In this document: positions 1 through 4,681 of the stretch, in pieces
How the letters are laid out: each line of letters begins with the position of its first letter
Position numbering within the stretch: the stretch's first letter is position 1
From: an uncultured Lactobacillaceae bacterium
GTDB taxonomy: Bacteria; Bacillota; Bacilli; Lactobacillales; Lactobacillaceae
DNA: 5,960 nucleotides
Direction: 5' to 3'
Assembly (NCBI GenBank): GCA_934216625.1
Contig: CAKQCC010000051.1
Coordinates: 1-5,960, forward strand
Translations under genes and position numbers: made by a program
Notes under the pieces: generated by a model
What the model was told of the DNA's origin: nothing
The model's input: only the letters and a program-made list of their open reading frames with translations
Databases searched by the model: none

Positions 1-89
1 TTCCGTTCGGCTAAAACGTCGTTTAGGCTTTTGAACTGGTCCATGATTCTCCGGGCGTCAATTAATTCTTGAACTAGTGAACATTTCAA
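1..89 (-). CDS. 5' part of an unidentified gene (truncated at left window edge)
   Basis: The minus strand is open from a TTG at 89-87 to the left edge, giving 29 residues that begin MKCSLVQELIDARRIMDQF and continue KSLNDVLAER. The composition is helix-like and hydrophilic, as in a soluble cytoplasmic protein. A clear AAGGAG (plus-strand complement 100-105) lies 10 bases ahead of the TTG, which is why I prefer this start. An in-frame TGA lies just upstream. A second possible start is ATG at 44-42, preceded by GGAG only 4 bases away. The gene is divergent from the 73-codon gene at 144. Too little is visible to name a family; that the frame is coding at all is an inference from the RBS and the open frame. 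Confidence 0.55.
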   Translation of the reverse strand, partial: MKCSLVQELIDARRIMDQFKSLNDVLAER

Positions 90-143
90 TTGAATTCAGC
101 TCCTTAAAACTTTAATAATTTATTGAAAGAGGTCAGTTAATCA
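90..143. promoter_or_regulatory. Divergent intergenic region with weak promoter-like boxes
   Basis: This short AT-rich gap must hold the promoters of both the truncated minus-strand gene and the plus-strand 73-codon gene. For the plus strand, TTGAAT (90-95) could pair with TTTAAT (111-116, 15-base spacer) or AATAAT (114-119, 18-base spacer); neither is convincing. Two small palindromes, TTCAATTGAA (85-94) and TGAATTCA (91-98), overlap here. An operator role is only a guess. Confidence 0.3.
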
Positions 144-365
144 ATGAATAAGCTTTCACATGACGAAAAAGAATGGATTTTACGTTGGATGGGGTGTGAA
201 GAAGCCCAGTACCGCCAGAATCCTTATCTGAAAAAGAATCGCGCCGACCAGCGTGAGCTTGCTAAAGAAGAAGCGGAAGTGATTAAGGATTTGGATTTAA
301 ACACCGTTGATAGTTTTGATGACCCGCTCCTATTTTACCGACGCTACGTTCGGAACCAAAAATAA
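144..365 (+). CDS. Small soluble protein of unknown function (73 aa)
   Basis: I do not recognise this protein. It is highly charged and has no signal peptide or membrane segment. An N-terminal amphipathic stretch (residues 5-16, with Trp11 and Trp15) is followed by an Arg/Lys/Glu-rich probable helix at about residues 33-50. The aromatic C-terminus ends FYRRYVRNQK. The ATG at 144 is preceded by AAAGAGGT (126-133), a usable ribosome binding site with rather long spacing (11 bases from GAGG). No terminator follows it: the TACC/GGTA mini-hairpin at 374-386 has no T-tract. Transcription may therefore continue into the lipoprotein gene 70 bases downstream, which also has its own candidate promoter. 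Confidence 0.7.
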   Translation: MNKLSHDEKEWILRWMGCEEAQYRQNPYLKKNRADQRELAKEEAEVIKDLDLNTVDSFDDPLLFYRRYVRNQK

Positions 366-393
366 ATTAGGTCTACCGCCTTGGTAATTGAAA

Positions 394-402
394 TGATAAA
401 AT
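394..402 (+). promoter_or_regulatory. Extended -10 promoter for the lipoprotein gene
   Basis: TGaTAAAAT is an extended -10 element (TGn at 394-396, TAAAAT at 397-402, five of six consensus bases). No good -35 box lies 16-18 bases upstream, which is typical of extended -10 promoters. Transcription would start near 409-410, giving a leader of about 26 bases that contains the AAGGAG at 421-426. Confidence 0.5.
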
Positions 403-435
403 TAACATTGAATTTATTAAAAGGAGTTTTAATTA

Positions 436-963
436 ATGATCAAGAAAAATTTACTGAAACGATTTACAACTGGAGTTTTATTGCTGCTGTGCGTGTTTTC
501 ACTCAGTGCTTGTGAGACTAACGAACAACGCCAGCAAAAAGCTTCTCAGGAAAAAATTAAGCGAAACGGCAGCGATGATGATTTACCGACTGGCCAGTAT
601 TTTGCTGACGATAGCCAGCGAAAGATTATCGATTCACAACGGAACCGGGCCCTTAACAACGTTGCGAATCAAATGGGCAAAAATTATCGAAAAATCGGTA
701 ACGTTAAGTACGATTCTCATCATGGCACGATTACTTTGAATTTGAAGGGTTCGCAGATGAATTCGTTAGTTCAATATGCTCAGCAACATAATAGTCAGGC
801 CCTCAAATTCTGGAAACAGCTTACCACCGGTTTACAGAAAACTTCTAAGAACTTGTCTAATCAGTTGCGTGATAATAATTTGAAATTCAACGTTAACGAT
901 CCAAACGGCAAATTAATTTATTCAGTTCAGGGCGGTAACGTTAAAAATAACGGCATTAAGTGA
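436..963 (+). CDS. Small secreted lipoprotein, unknown function
   Basis: The product is probably exported and lipid-anchored on the outer face of the cytoplasmic membrane. The N-terminus is a classic lipoprotein signal: positive residues (MIKKNLLKR), a hydrophobic core (about residues 13-23) and the lipobox LSAC, with Cys26 as the predicted lipidation site. Mature residues 27-60 are a hydrophilic Gln/Lys/Asp-rich linker. The rest looks like a small alpha/beta domain: strands near 87-103, a long helix at about 106-147 and two final strands ending near 164. No family is recognised. The start is supported by AAGGAG at 421-426, 9 bases upstream of ATG. The TGA stop at 961-963 directly abuts the TAA of the opposing gene, so no terminator fits between them. 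Export and lipidation are well supported; the role is unknown. Confidence 0.85.
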   Translation: MIKKNLLKRFTTGVLLLLCVFSLSACETNEQRQQKASQEKIKRNGSDDDLPTGQYFADDSQRKIIDSQRNRALNNVANQMGKNYRKIGNVKYDSHHGTITLNLKGSQMNSLVQYAQQHNSQALKFWKQLTTGLQKTSKNLSNQLRDNNLKFNVNDPNGKLIYSVQGGNVKNNGIK

Positions 964-1398
964 TTATTTTAATAGGTTTCGGTGCTTAAGATCGGCCACG
1001 GTCTTGAGCTGGGTCAAGAATTCAAGCAAGCGGTGCGTATAAGCTTCAATACTGTTTAGAAGCGGCATTTGAATGTAATAATAATTACCTTTGGGATTAA
1101 AGGCGATCCCGAGTCGTTCTCGGTATGACTTGATTATTGGCAAATTGATTAGGTGACCAAACGTTGCTTGAGCTTCGCCTAGGTCAGTCAGTCGGTAACC
1201 AGTTCGATTTTTAATCAAAATAAACGTAATGTGAGGGTAGCGGTGACCGATCGCTAATTCTTCTAGAATGTAAAAACCGATTTTAGTGCATTGCTGACGA
1301 GCGTTGAAAAATAGTTTAACCGGAACGTCATTGCTGAGTCGGTAGTTAACGCCTTGAATTTCAGTCCGATTGAACGGGATTAATTTAGTTTGGTTCAT
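964..1398 (-). CDS. Cytoplasmic protein, possibly DUF1828-like (144 aa)
   Basis: This is a soluble protein without a signal peptide or membrane segment. The most telling part is a beta-rich core at about residues 54-76: HITFILIKNRTGYRLTDLGE, then Ala76. The 'strand, then Y-x-LTD-x-GE' arrangement, together with a C-terminal helix (about 122-141, RLLEFLTQLKTVADL), resembles the DUF1828 layout as I remember it. That is a weak resemblance, not a firm assignment. The ATG at 1398 has GGAGAGGA (complement of 1407-1414) upstream. A possible -10 (CATAAT, complement of 1425-1430) would give an 18-base leader. The gene is apparently a single transcription unit, converging on the lipoprotein gene and divergent from the 1480 operon. 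I see no terminator after its stop, so readthrough antisense to the lipoprotein gene is possible. Confidence 0.8.
   Translation of the reverse strand: MNQTKLIPFNRTEIQGVNYRLSNDVPVKLFFNARQQCTKIGFYILEELAIGHRYPHITFILIKNRTGYRLTDLGEAQATFGHLINLPIIKSYRERLGIAFNPKGNYYYIQMPLLNSIEAYTHRLLEFLTQLKTVADLKHRNLLK
984..1009 (+). other. Hairpin just downstream of the lipoprotein stop codon
   Basis: In plus-strand RNA, bases 984-994 pair with 999-1009: 11 pairs, two of them G-U, closed by a GCCA loop. It starts 20 bases after the lipoprotein stop, within the 3' coding end of the opposing gene. No T-run follows, so it is not a canonical intrinsic terminator. It could protect the mRNA 3' end or be coincidental; in minus-strand RNA the two G-U pairs become A-C mismatches. 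Confidence 0.3.
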
Positions 1399-1424
1399 TT
1401 TGAAGATCCTCTCCGTAACTTAGA

Positions 1425-1430
1425 ATTATG
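1425..1430 (-). promoter_or_regulatory. Possible -10 box for the 964-1398 gene
   Basis: Read on the minus strand this is CATAAT, five of six matches to the -10 consensus, at a suitable distance (about 18 bases of leader) from the ATG at 1398. No recognisable -35 or TGn extension is present. It overlaps the opposite-strand extended -10 at 1429-1437. Confidence 0.3.
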
Positions 1431-1437
1431 TTAAAAT
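1429..1437 (+). promoter_or_regulatory. Extended -10 promoter for the 1480-2003 operon
   Basis: TGtTAAAAT is an extended -10 element (TGn at 1429-1431, TAAAAT at 1432-1437). Predicted transcription start near 1444 gives a leader of about 36 bases to the GTG at 1480. It would leave under 10 bases before the TTG at 1453, which argues for the downstream start. The -35 position carries no consensus match. Confidence 0.5.
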
Positions 1438-1466
1438 AAATTAGTAGATCTTTTGCAAACGAAATT

Positions 1467-1474
1467 AGGTGATC
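1467..1474 (+). promoter_or_regulatory. Ribosome binding site that fixes the GTG start at 1480
   Basis: AGGTGATC matches the 3' end of the Shine-Dalgarno consensus AAGGAGGTGATC and is 7 bases (counted from AGGTGA) from the in-frame GTG at 1480. The longer reading frame from TTG at 1453 has no comparable site. Confidence 0.65.
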
Positions 1475-1479
1475 TTTTT

Positions 1480-1752
1480 GTGACTACGATTACCATTTTT
1501 GCTCTTTTCTTCATGGCGGTGATTGCTTTTGCAATCGTGAATTTATTTTTGTGGATTCTTGAGTTTGTGGCTGCAACAATTCGTTGCTTTATTGGCTACT
1601 TACTCTCGAAGCCCCGTGATTGGCGGGAAAGTTATTTTGAAATTCGAATTTTGTTCACGCGATTGCTGCAGATTTTTTCGTTTGCAATGATGTCACCACG
1701 CAAGATGGTTAAGTATCATAATTATTTAAAAACGCATCGGCCCAAACATTAA
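1480..1752 (+). CDS. Small membrane protein of unknown function (90 aa)
   Basis: The N-terminus is strongly hydrophobic and Phe-rich (residues 4-34, FALFFMAVIAFAIVNLFLWI within it), long enough for a membrane-spanning helix plus extension. Another short apolar stretch follows (37-42), then a basic loop with KPRDWRES (44-51). A second amphipathic or hydrophobic stretch lies at about 55-71, and the tail is very basic (RKMVKYHNYLKTHRPKH). By the positive-inside rule the C-terminus should be cytoplasmic. I recognise no family. I chose GTG at 1480 over TTG at 1453 because of the AGGTGATC site and the promoter position. The gene is followed after 14 bases by the 78-codon gene, almost certainly in one operon. 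Its role is unknown; a membrane scaffold or regulator would be speculation. Confidence 0.75.
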   Translation: MTTITIFALFFMAVIAFAIVNLFLWILEFVAATIRCFIGYLLSKPRDWRESYFEIRILFTRLLQIFSFAMMSPRKMVKYHNYLKTHRPKH

Positions 1753-1766
1753 TTTGAGGTGATTTG

Positions 1767-2003
1767 ATGAATAATCAAGTCGTTGCTTATGATCGTTTAA
1801 GCGGCAAAGTCAAGATTATTGACGGTGCAGTTACGATCCCAATTAGCAAAGCTAAACACAAGGGCTTTACTCCCGAGAATTTGATTCACATTGCTTGTCA
1901 GTTGTTGCAAGATTCCAAGGATTCGCATTCGCAGCGAGCAATGCAATTAGCCAAGCAAGCAATTCACGAGTGTCAATTAGCTAAGCAAACTAAACAAAAT
2001 TAA
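1767..2003 (+). CDS. Small soluble protein of unknown function (78 aa)
   Basis: I do not recognise this protein. Residues 4-26 look like two or three short beta strands (QVVAYDRLSGKVKIIDGAVT). Residues 35-48 form a likely helix (TPENLIHIACQLLQ), and residues 54-74 a second, Gln/Lys/Ala-rich helix. There is no signal or membrane segment. GAGGTGAT at 1756-1763 places the start at ATG 1767 (7 bases from GAGG) rather than the TTG three bases earlier. It is the second gene of an operon with the membrane protein at 1480, so the two products may act together. Its TAA overlaps the stop of the opposing permease gene by 3 bases, and a terminator follows at once. Confidence 0.75.
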   Translation: MNNQVVAYDRLSGKVKIIDGAVTIPISKAKHKGFTPENLIHIACQLLQDSKDSHSQRAMQLAKQAIHECQLAKQTKQN

Positions 2004-3415
2004 TTCGACGGAAATTTAATTGATTTTCCGCTTTTTATTTTGCTCAATTTGGGATGGTTGTACCTTTTGAAATAGATAATGGTCATGATTATTAGAAAGG
2101 CAAAACCAATTCCCAACGGGATTCTGGTGACGGGATTCAGCGCCATAAAAATCAAAGTAATTACCAACAGAAGCAAGGCAAAGTAATTACTATAAGGACA
2201 CCATGGCATTTTAAAAGGGTGGTGCTTTAAAGCTTGTGGTTCTAATTTTCGAAACCGCATTTGACTGATTAGAATTACGGCCCACGGTACCATTCCTGGC
2301 AGTACGCTGGAACTGTACACCATTACAAAAATCTTACCACTGTCTTTAAAGCACGCAGTCATCACCGCGTTTAGGATGATTCCCATGAAAATCCCGGCTG
2401 ACACCGCGATAATTGCGCAGTACGGAACCCCATGCCGGTTTAGTTTCAAAAACCGGTGTGGTAGCTCGTTTTGCTGGGCCAGAGTGTAGGCCATTCGGCT
2501 GGTGCTGTAAATTCCTGAGTTGCAACCCGATAGTGCTGCGGTTAAAATTACGAAATTGATGATTCCGGCAGCAATACTGATCCCGAGCTTAGCAAACGTT
2601 TCCACAAACGGCGATCCCATTGAATTAAGCTGGTTCCACGGGTAAATACTAACGATTACGAAGATCGCGCCGATGTAGAAAATCAAAATCCGCCAGATCG
2701 TTGATTGAATGGCGTTCACAATTGAATGCTGGGGATCTTCGGCTTCACCAGCCGTGATTCCGATGAATTCAATTCCCTGGTAGGAAGCTAAAACGATCGC
2801 GAAAGCGAAGAAAAAGCCCTTGATTCCTCCCGCAAAGAAACCGTGTCGCCAAAGGTTGCTGATCCCGACCGGGTGCATATGATTACCAAAACCGATCGTA
2901 ATCACCAACAATCCGGCAATGATCATCAAAATAATGGTGAGGACTTTAATTAATGAGAACCAATATTCAAAATCACCGTATGATTTAACCGAGATTAAGT
3001 TAATCCCGCACAGTAGCGCAATGGCGAGACATCCAGGGATCCAATTCGGCAAGTGCGGCCACCAGAAGTGACAATAGGTCCCGATTGCGATCACTTCGCT
3101 CATCCCAATCATGATCCATTCGAAAATATTGCTCCAGGCGGTTAGATAACCAAAAAACGGGTGCATGTAAAGGCTCGCAAATTCTGAAAACGAACCCGTG
3201 ACCGGGTGCACGTACAGCATTTCACCCATTGCCCGCATGATTAGATACAGCACGAAGCCGGCAATCGCATAGTCAATTAAAACGGAAGGGCCGGTCCAGT
3301 CAATGGTTGATGATGAACCCATGAATAACCCGACCCCAATTGCGCCACCGATTGCAATCATTTGCATTTTCTTCGCGTTCAGACCGCGCTTTAGTTTTGG
3401 CTGATTTTGCTTCAT
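2000..3415 (-). CDS. Amino-acid permease, APC superfamily (AAT / CycA-like branch)
   Basis: This is an integral cytoplasmic-membrane transporter expected to import amino acids with a cation, as known for the AAT family. At 471 residues it has the family length and about 12 hydrophobic segments. TM1 carries the substrate-binding signature GGAIGVGLF (residues 23-31), followed by MGSSSTI and GPS. RAMGEM (61-66) begins the TM2-TM3 loop, and the TM6 signature reads GIEFIGITAGEAEDP. Later motifs include NSGIYSTSRM and the ALNPVTR loop. The overall pattern resembles D-serine/D-alanine/glycine transporter CycA and related GABA/aromatic permeases; the substrate cannot be read from sequence. The ATG overlaps the upstream gene's stop as ATGA, and GGGAG stands 9 bases ahead. 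It is the last gene of a three-gene operon. No good minus-strand terminator is visible after its TAA, which overlaps the stop of the converging 78-codon gene. Confidence 0.93.
   Translation of the reverse strand: MKQNQPKLKRGLNAKKMQMIAIGGAIGVGLFMGSSSTIDWTGPSVLIDYAIAGFVLYLIMRAMGEMLYVHPVTGSFSEFASLYMHPFFGYLTAWSNIFEWIMIGMSEVIAIGTYCHFWWPHLPNWIPGCLAIALLCGINLISVKSYGDFEYWFSLIKVLTIILMIIAGLLVITIGFGNHMHPVGISNLWRHGFFAGGIKGFFFAFAIVLASYQGIEFIGITAGEAEDPQHSIVNAIQSTIWRILIFYIGAIFVIVSIYPWNQLNSMGSPFVETFAKLGISIAAGIINFVILTAALSGCNSGIYSTSRMAYTLAQQNELPHRFLKLNRHGVPYCAIIAVSAGIFMGIILNAVMTACFKDSGKIFVMVYSSSVLPGMVPWAVILISQMRFRKLEPQALKHHPFKMPWCPYSNYFALLLLVITLIFMALNPVTRIPLGIGFAFLIIMTIIYFKRYNHPKLSKIKSGKSIKFPSN
2009..2036 (+). 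terminator. Rho-independent terminator of the 1480-2003 operon
   Basis: CGGAAA (2009-2014) pairs with TTTCCG (2025-2030) across a 10-base AT-rich loop, followed by CTTTTTATTTT. It begins 6 bases after the stop codon. It lies inside the last codons of the permease gene on the opposite strand, whose C-terminal tail it therefore encodes. On the minus strand the trailing sequence is only weakly T-rich, so termination there would be poor. Confidence 0.65.
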
Positions 3416-3840
3416 TTTAATTTACTCCCGTTAGTTTTGGAACGAAATAAGTAATTCTCGGCGTTCTTAGTAATGCAATAAAAAAGGTCTAGATATTGTT
3501 GATCACGTTTCTTGAAAAGTTGCTGAATTAATCGATCTGCCGGCTTTATTTGACCGTTTGATTGAATCAGATCACAGTGAATCATTTTTCCACTTGAATT
3601 CAGAATAATTAAAAAGCTGAAGTTGGTGTCTAAATCGTTTAATAGAATTGGGTGGTAGTTTTTGAGTTTGACGTTCCTGATTTGCCAGTTCCTTTTGACG
3701 GTTTGGTGATACATACTGAAGGCGTTGCTGATTTTAACCCCGATTAAATCGACTTTGACCTTTGAATGGTCATTCCATTTTTGGATCAATTGATTAATTC
3801 GGGAGTTATCATTTGGACCATCAAAATTAATTTTGAACAT
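3412..3840 (-). CDS. Unidentified soluble protein between hydrolase and permease (142 aa)
   Basis: No family is recognised. The protein is basic with no signal or membrane segment. It opens with a probable strand-turn (MFKINFDGPNDNSR) and a helix ending in Trp22. Residues 28-37 and 74-80 (FSFLIIL) look like beta strands, and about 96-130 is mixed helix. The start is uncertain. ATG at 3840-3838 lies 7 bases after the hydrolase TGA and fits reinitiation or coupling. An ATG at 3858-3856 (6 residues longer, 11-base overlap) and a TTG at 3879 are in frame, but none has a good Shine-Dalgarno sequence. I take 3840 as the least demanding choice. The stop overlaps the permease start as ATGA. Strict coupling to both neighbours suggests related use of the three products, but the role is unknown. 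Confidence 0.7.
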   Translation of the reverse strand: MFKINFDGPNDNSRINQLIQKWNDHSKVKVDLIGVKISNAFSMYHQTVKRNWQIRNVKLKNYHPILLNDLDTNFSFLIILNSSGKMIHCDLIQSNGQIKPADRLIQQLFKKRDQQYLDLFYCITKNAENYLFRSKTNGSKLK

Positions 3841-3847
3841 TTTAGTT

Positions 3848-4414
3848 TCACTTGCCATAATTTTCGGTAAAGATTTCAATTAAAAAAAACCACATCGCAA
3901 CAAACGCAACCCAACGGATGATTTTTTCTTCGGTCCCGCCGGTTCGGTAGTAAAAACAATGCCACGGTCGTTTTCGGTAAAAGTGACCGCTGGCCGAACG
4001 GTTAAACCGTTGAAACGGATAAAACCAGCAGATCCCTTGGTATGAAAAGGCATCTTCAATGATGTGTAAAAAATAGCCACTGGCGACTGCTAAATATAAC
4101 CAGCGGATGTAATTTCCGACGTTGGAATCGAATTGACTAGGGCACGGCAGCCAAGTAGCTAACCCGAACATAATGGCGATTGCCCAGGCCGTGTGGGTCC
4201 AAGTCCGGTGAATAAATCGGTGACCCAACCACCGACCGAATCGACCCAAATGACGGTTCATTCTGGTGTTCCCGGTGTCGAGATCGGGAAGCTGAACTCC
4301 GATCCAAATTCCCAGCAGGCTGACCAAATCAACCGGAATTGGCTGACTGGTCAATAATAAGCCGCCGCTGATTAAAGCTTCCGAGAATACGATATGAGTA
4401 GCCCTTAGTGCCAT
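3848..4414 (-). CDS. YdjM-type membrane-bound metal-dependent hydrolase
   Basis: The protein belongs to the DUF457/YdjM family of predicted integral-membrane metal-dependent hydrolases, whose substrates are generally not established. The conserved polar residues expected to bind metal are present: PDLDT (43-47), HRTWTHT (69-75, the family's HR-x-x-TH signature) and HIIED (117-121), then GICWFYPF (127-134). Hydrophobic stretches lie at about 13-42, 76-90, 102-119 and 169-184. The length (188 residues) suits the family. ATG at 4414 follows GGGAGGATAAA, an excellent ribosome binding site, and an extended -10 promoter lies upstream, so this is the first gene of the operon. Oddity: eight consecutive T's in the coding strand near the 3' end (complement of 3882-3889). 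Fold assignment is firm; enzymatic activity is inference from the family. Confidence 0.88.
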   Translation of the reverse strand: MALRATHIVFSEALISGGLLLTSQPIPVDLVSLLGIWIGVQLPDLDTGNTRMNRHLGRFGRWLGHRFIHRTWTHTAWAIAIMFGLATWLPCPSQFDSNVGNYIRWLYLAVASGYFLHIIEDAFSYQGICWFYPFQRFNRSASGHFYRKRPWHCFYYRTGGTEEKIIRWVAFVAMWFFLIEIFTENYGK

Positions 4415-4435
4415 TTTATCCTCCCTAACAATTTA

Positions 4436-4444
4436 ATTATAGCA
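4436..4444 (-). promoter_or_regulatory. Extended -10 promoter of the hydrolase-unknown-permease operon
   Basis: Read on the minus strand, TGcTATAAT gives a perfect -10 box (complement of 4436-4441) with a TGn extension (4442-4444). The -35 position falls in the stem of the upstream terminator and has no consensus match. Transcription would start near 4429-4430, leaving about 15 bases before the ATG at 4414, enough for the GGGAGGA site. Confidence 0.65.
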
Positions 4445-4475
4445 TAAAGAAAAAGCGGTCCGTTGGGGACTGCTT
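4443..4475 (-). terminator. Rho-independent terminator of the pepN operon
   Basis: On the minus strand, AAGCAGTCC (complement of 4467-4475) pairs with GGACCGCTT (4453-4461) around a 5-base loop. There is one internal A-C mismatch, and TTTTTCTTT follows. It stands 19 bases after the stop codon of the 56-codon gene and ends just before the promoter of the next operon. On the plus strand the stem pairs perfectly (G-U in place of the mismatch) but lacks a downstream T-run. Confidence 0.8.
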
Positions 4476-4494
4476 ATGATATTAACTTTAGATT

Positions 4495-4665
4495 TTATAG
4501 AGATTCGTCAACGAATGCTCCCCAGTGAATCAGGGCCATGCTGAGACAATGGGCAGCGATTAAAACGGCAATGATGGCCACGAACCAGTTTTTGAACGTA
4601 ACCAGTAGAAACAACGCAATTCCGAAAATAATTAAGAAAATTAAAGCCGTTAACAGGTTTTTCAT
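4495..4665 (-). CDS. 56-residue two-TM membrane protein in the pepN operon
   Basis: A small open reading frame of 56 codons begins MKNLLTALIF and ends FVDESL. It contains two apolar helices, about residues 4-24 and 27-47, separated by a short FKNW turn, so it should form a membrane hairpin with both ends on the same side. The second helix holds His and Cys (AAHCLSM) and ends in IHWG. The ATG is preceded by AGGAGGG (complement of 4671-4677) at 5 bases, one of the best ribosome binding sites in the window, and the gene lies 16 bases after the dehydrogenase stop. A terminator follows. The RBS, operon position and hydrophobic pattern together make it a real gene. I recognise no family; such hairpins often stay annotated as hypothetical. 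Confidence 0.82.
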   Translation of the reverse strand: MKNLLTALIFLIIFGIALFLLVTFKNWFVAIIAVLIAAHCLSMALIHWGAFVDESL

Positions 4666-4670
4666 AATAA

Positions 4671-4677
4671 CCCTCCT
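4671..4677 (-). promoter_or_regulatory. Ribosome binding site of the 56-codon gene
   Basis: Read on the minus strand it is AGGAGGG, 5 bases ahead of ATG 4665. It is the main support for translation of a gene short enough to be skipped by length-filtered gene callers. Confidence 0.8.
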
Positions 4678-4681
4678 AATT

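Noticed and set aside
374..386. TACC-GCCTT-GGTA mini-hairpin as a terminator after the 73-codon gene
   Set aside because: Only four base pairs and no following T-run; it does not qualify as an intrinsic terminator.
506..739. Plus-strand reading frame of 77 codons inside the lipoprotein gene
   Set aside because: It lies wholly within a well-supported gene in another frame and has no binding site of its own.
939..952. CGTTA-AAAA-TAACG inverted repeat near the lipoprotein 3' end
   Set aside because: Five AT-rich pairs inside coding sequence without a tail; consistent with chance.
1480..2003. Toxin-antitoxin interpretation of the small membrane/soluble gene pair
   Set aside because: No toxin or antitoxin motif, no DNA-binding helix-turn-helix, and no hallmark order or overlap beyond being two small genes.
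3880..4080. Minus-strand 66-codon frame inside the hydrolase gene
   Set aside because: Alternate-frame shadow; the hydrolase frame here carries conserved family motifs.
3848..4414. LexA/SOS control of the YdjM-type gene, as known for Escherichia coli ydjM
   Set aside because: I see no Gram-positive SOS box (CGAAC-N4-GTTCG type) in the promoter region 4415-4460.
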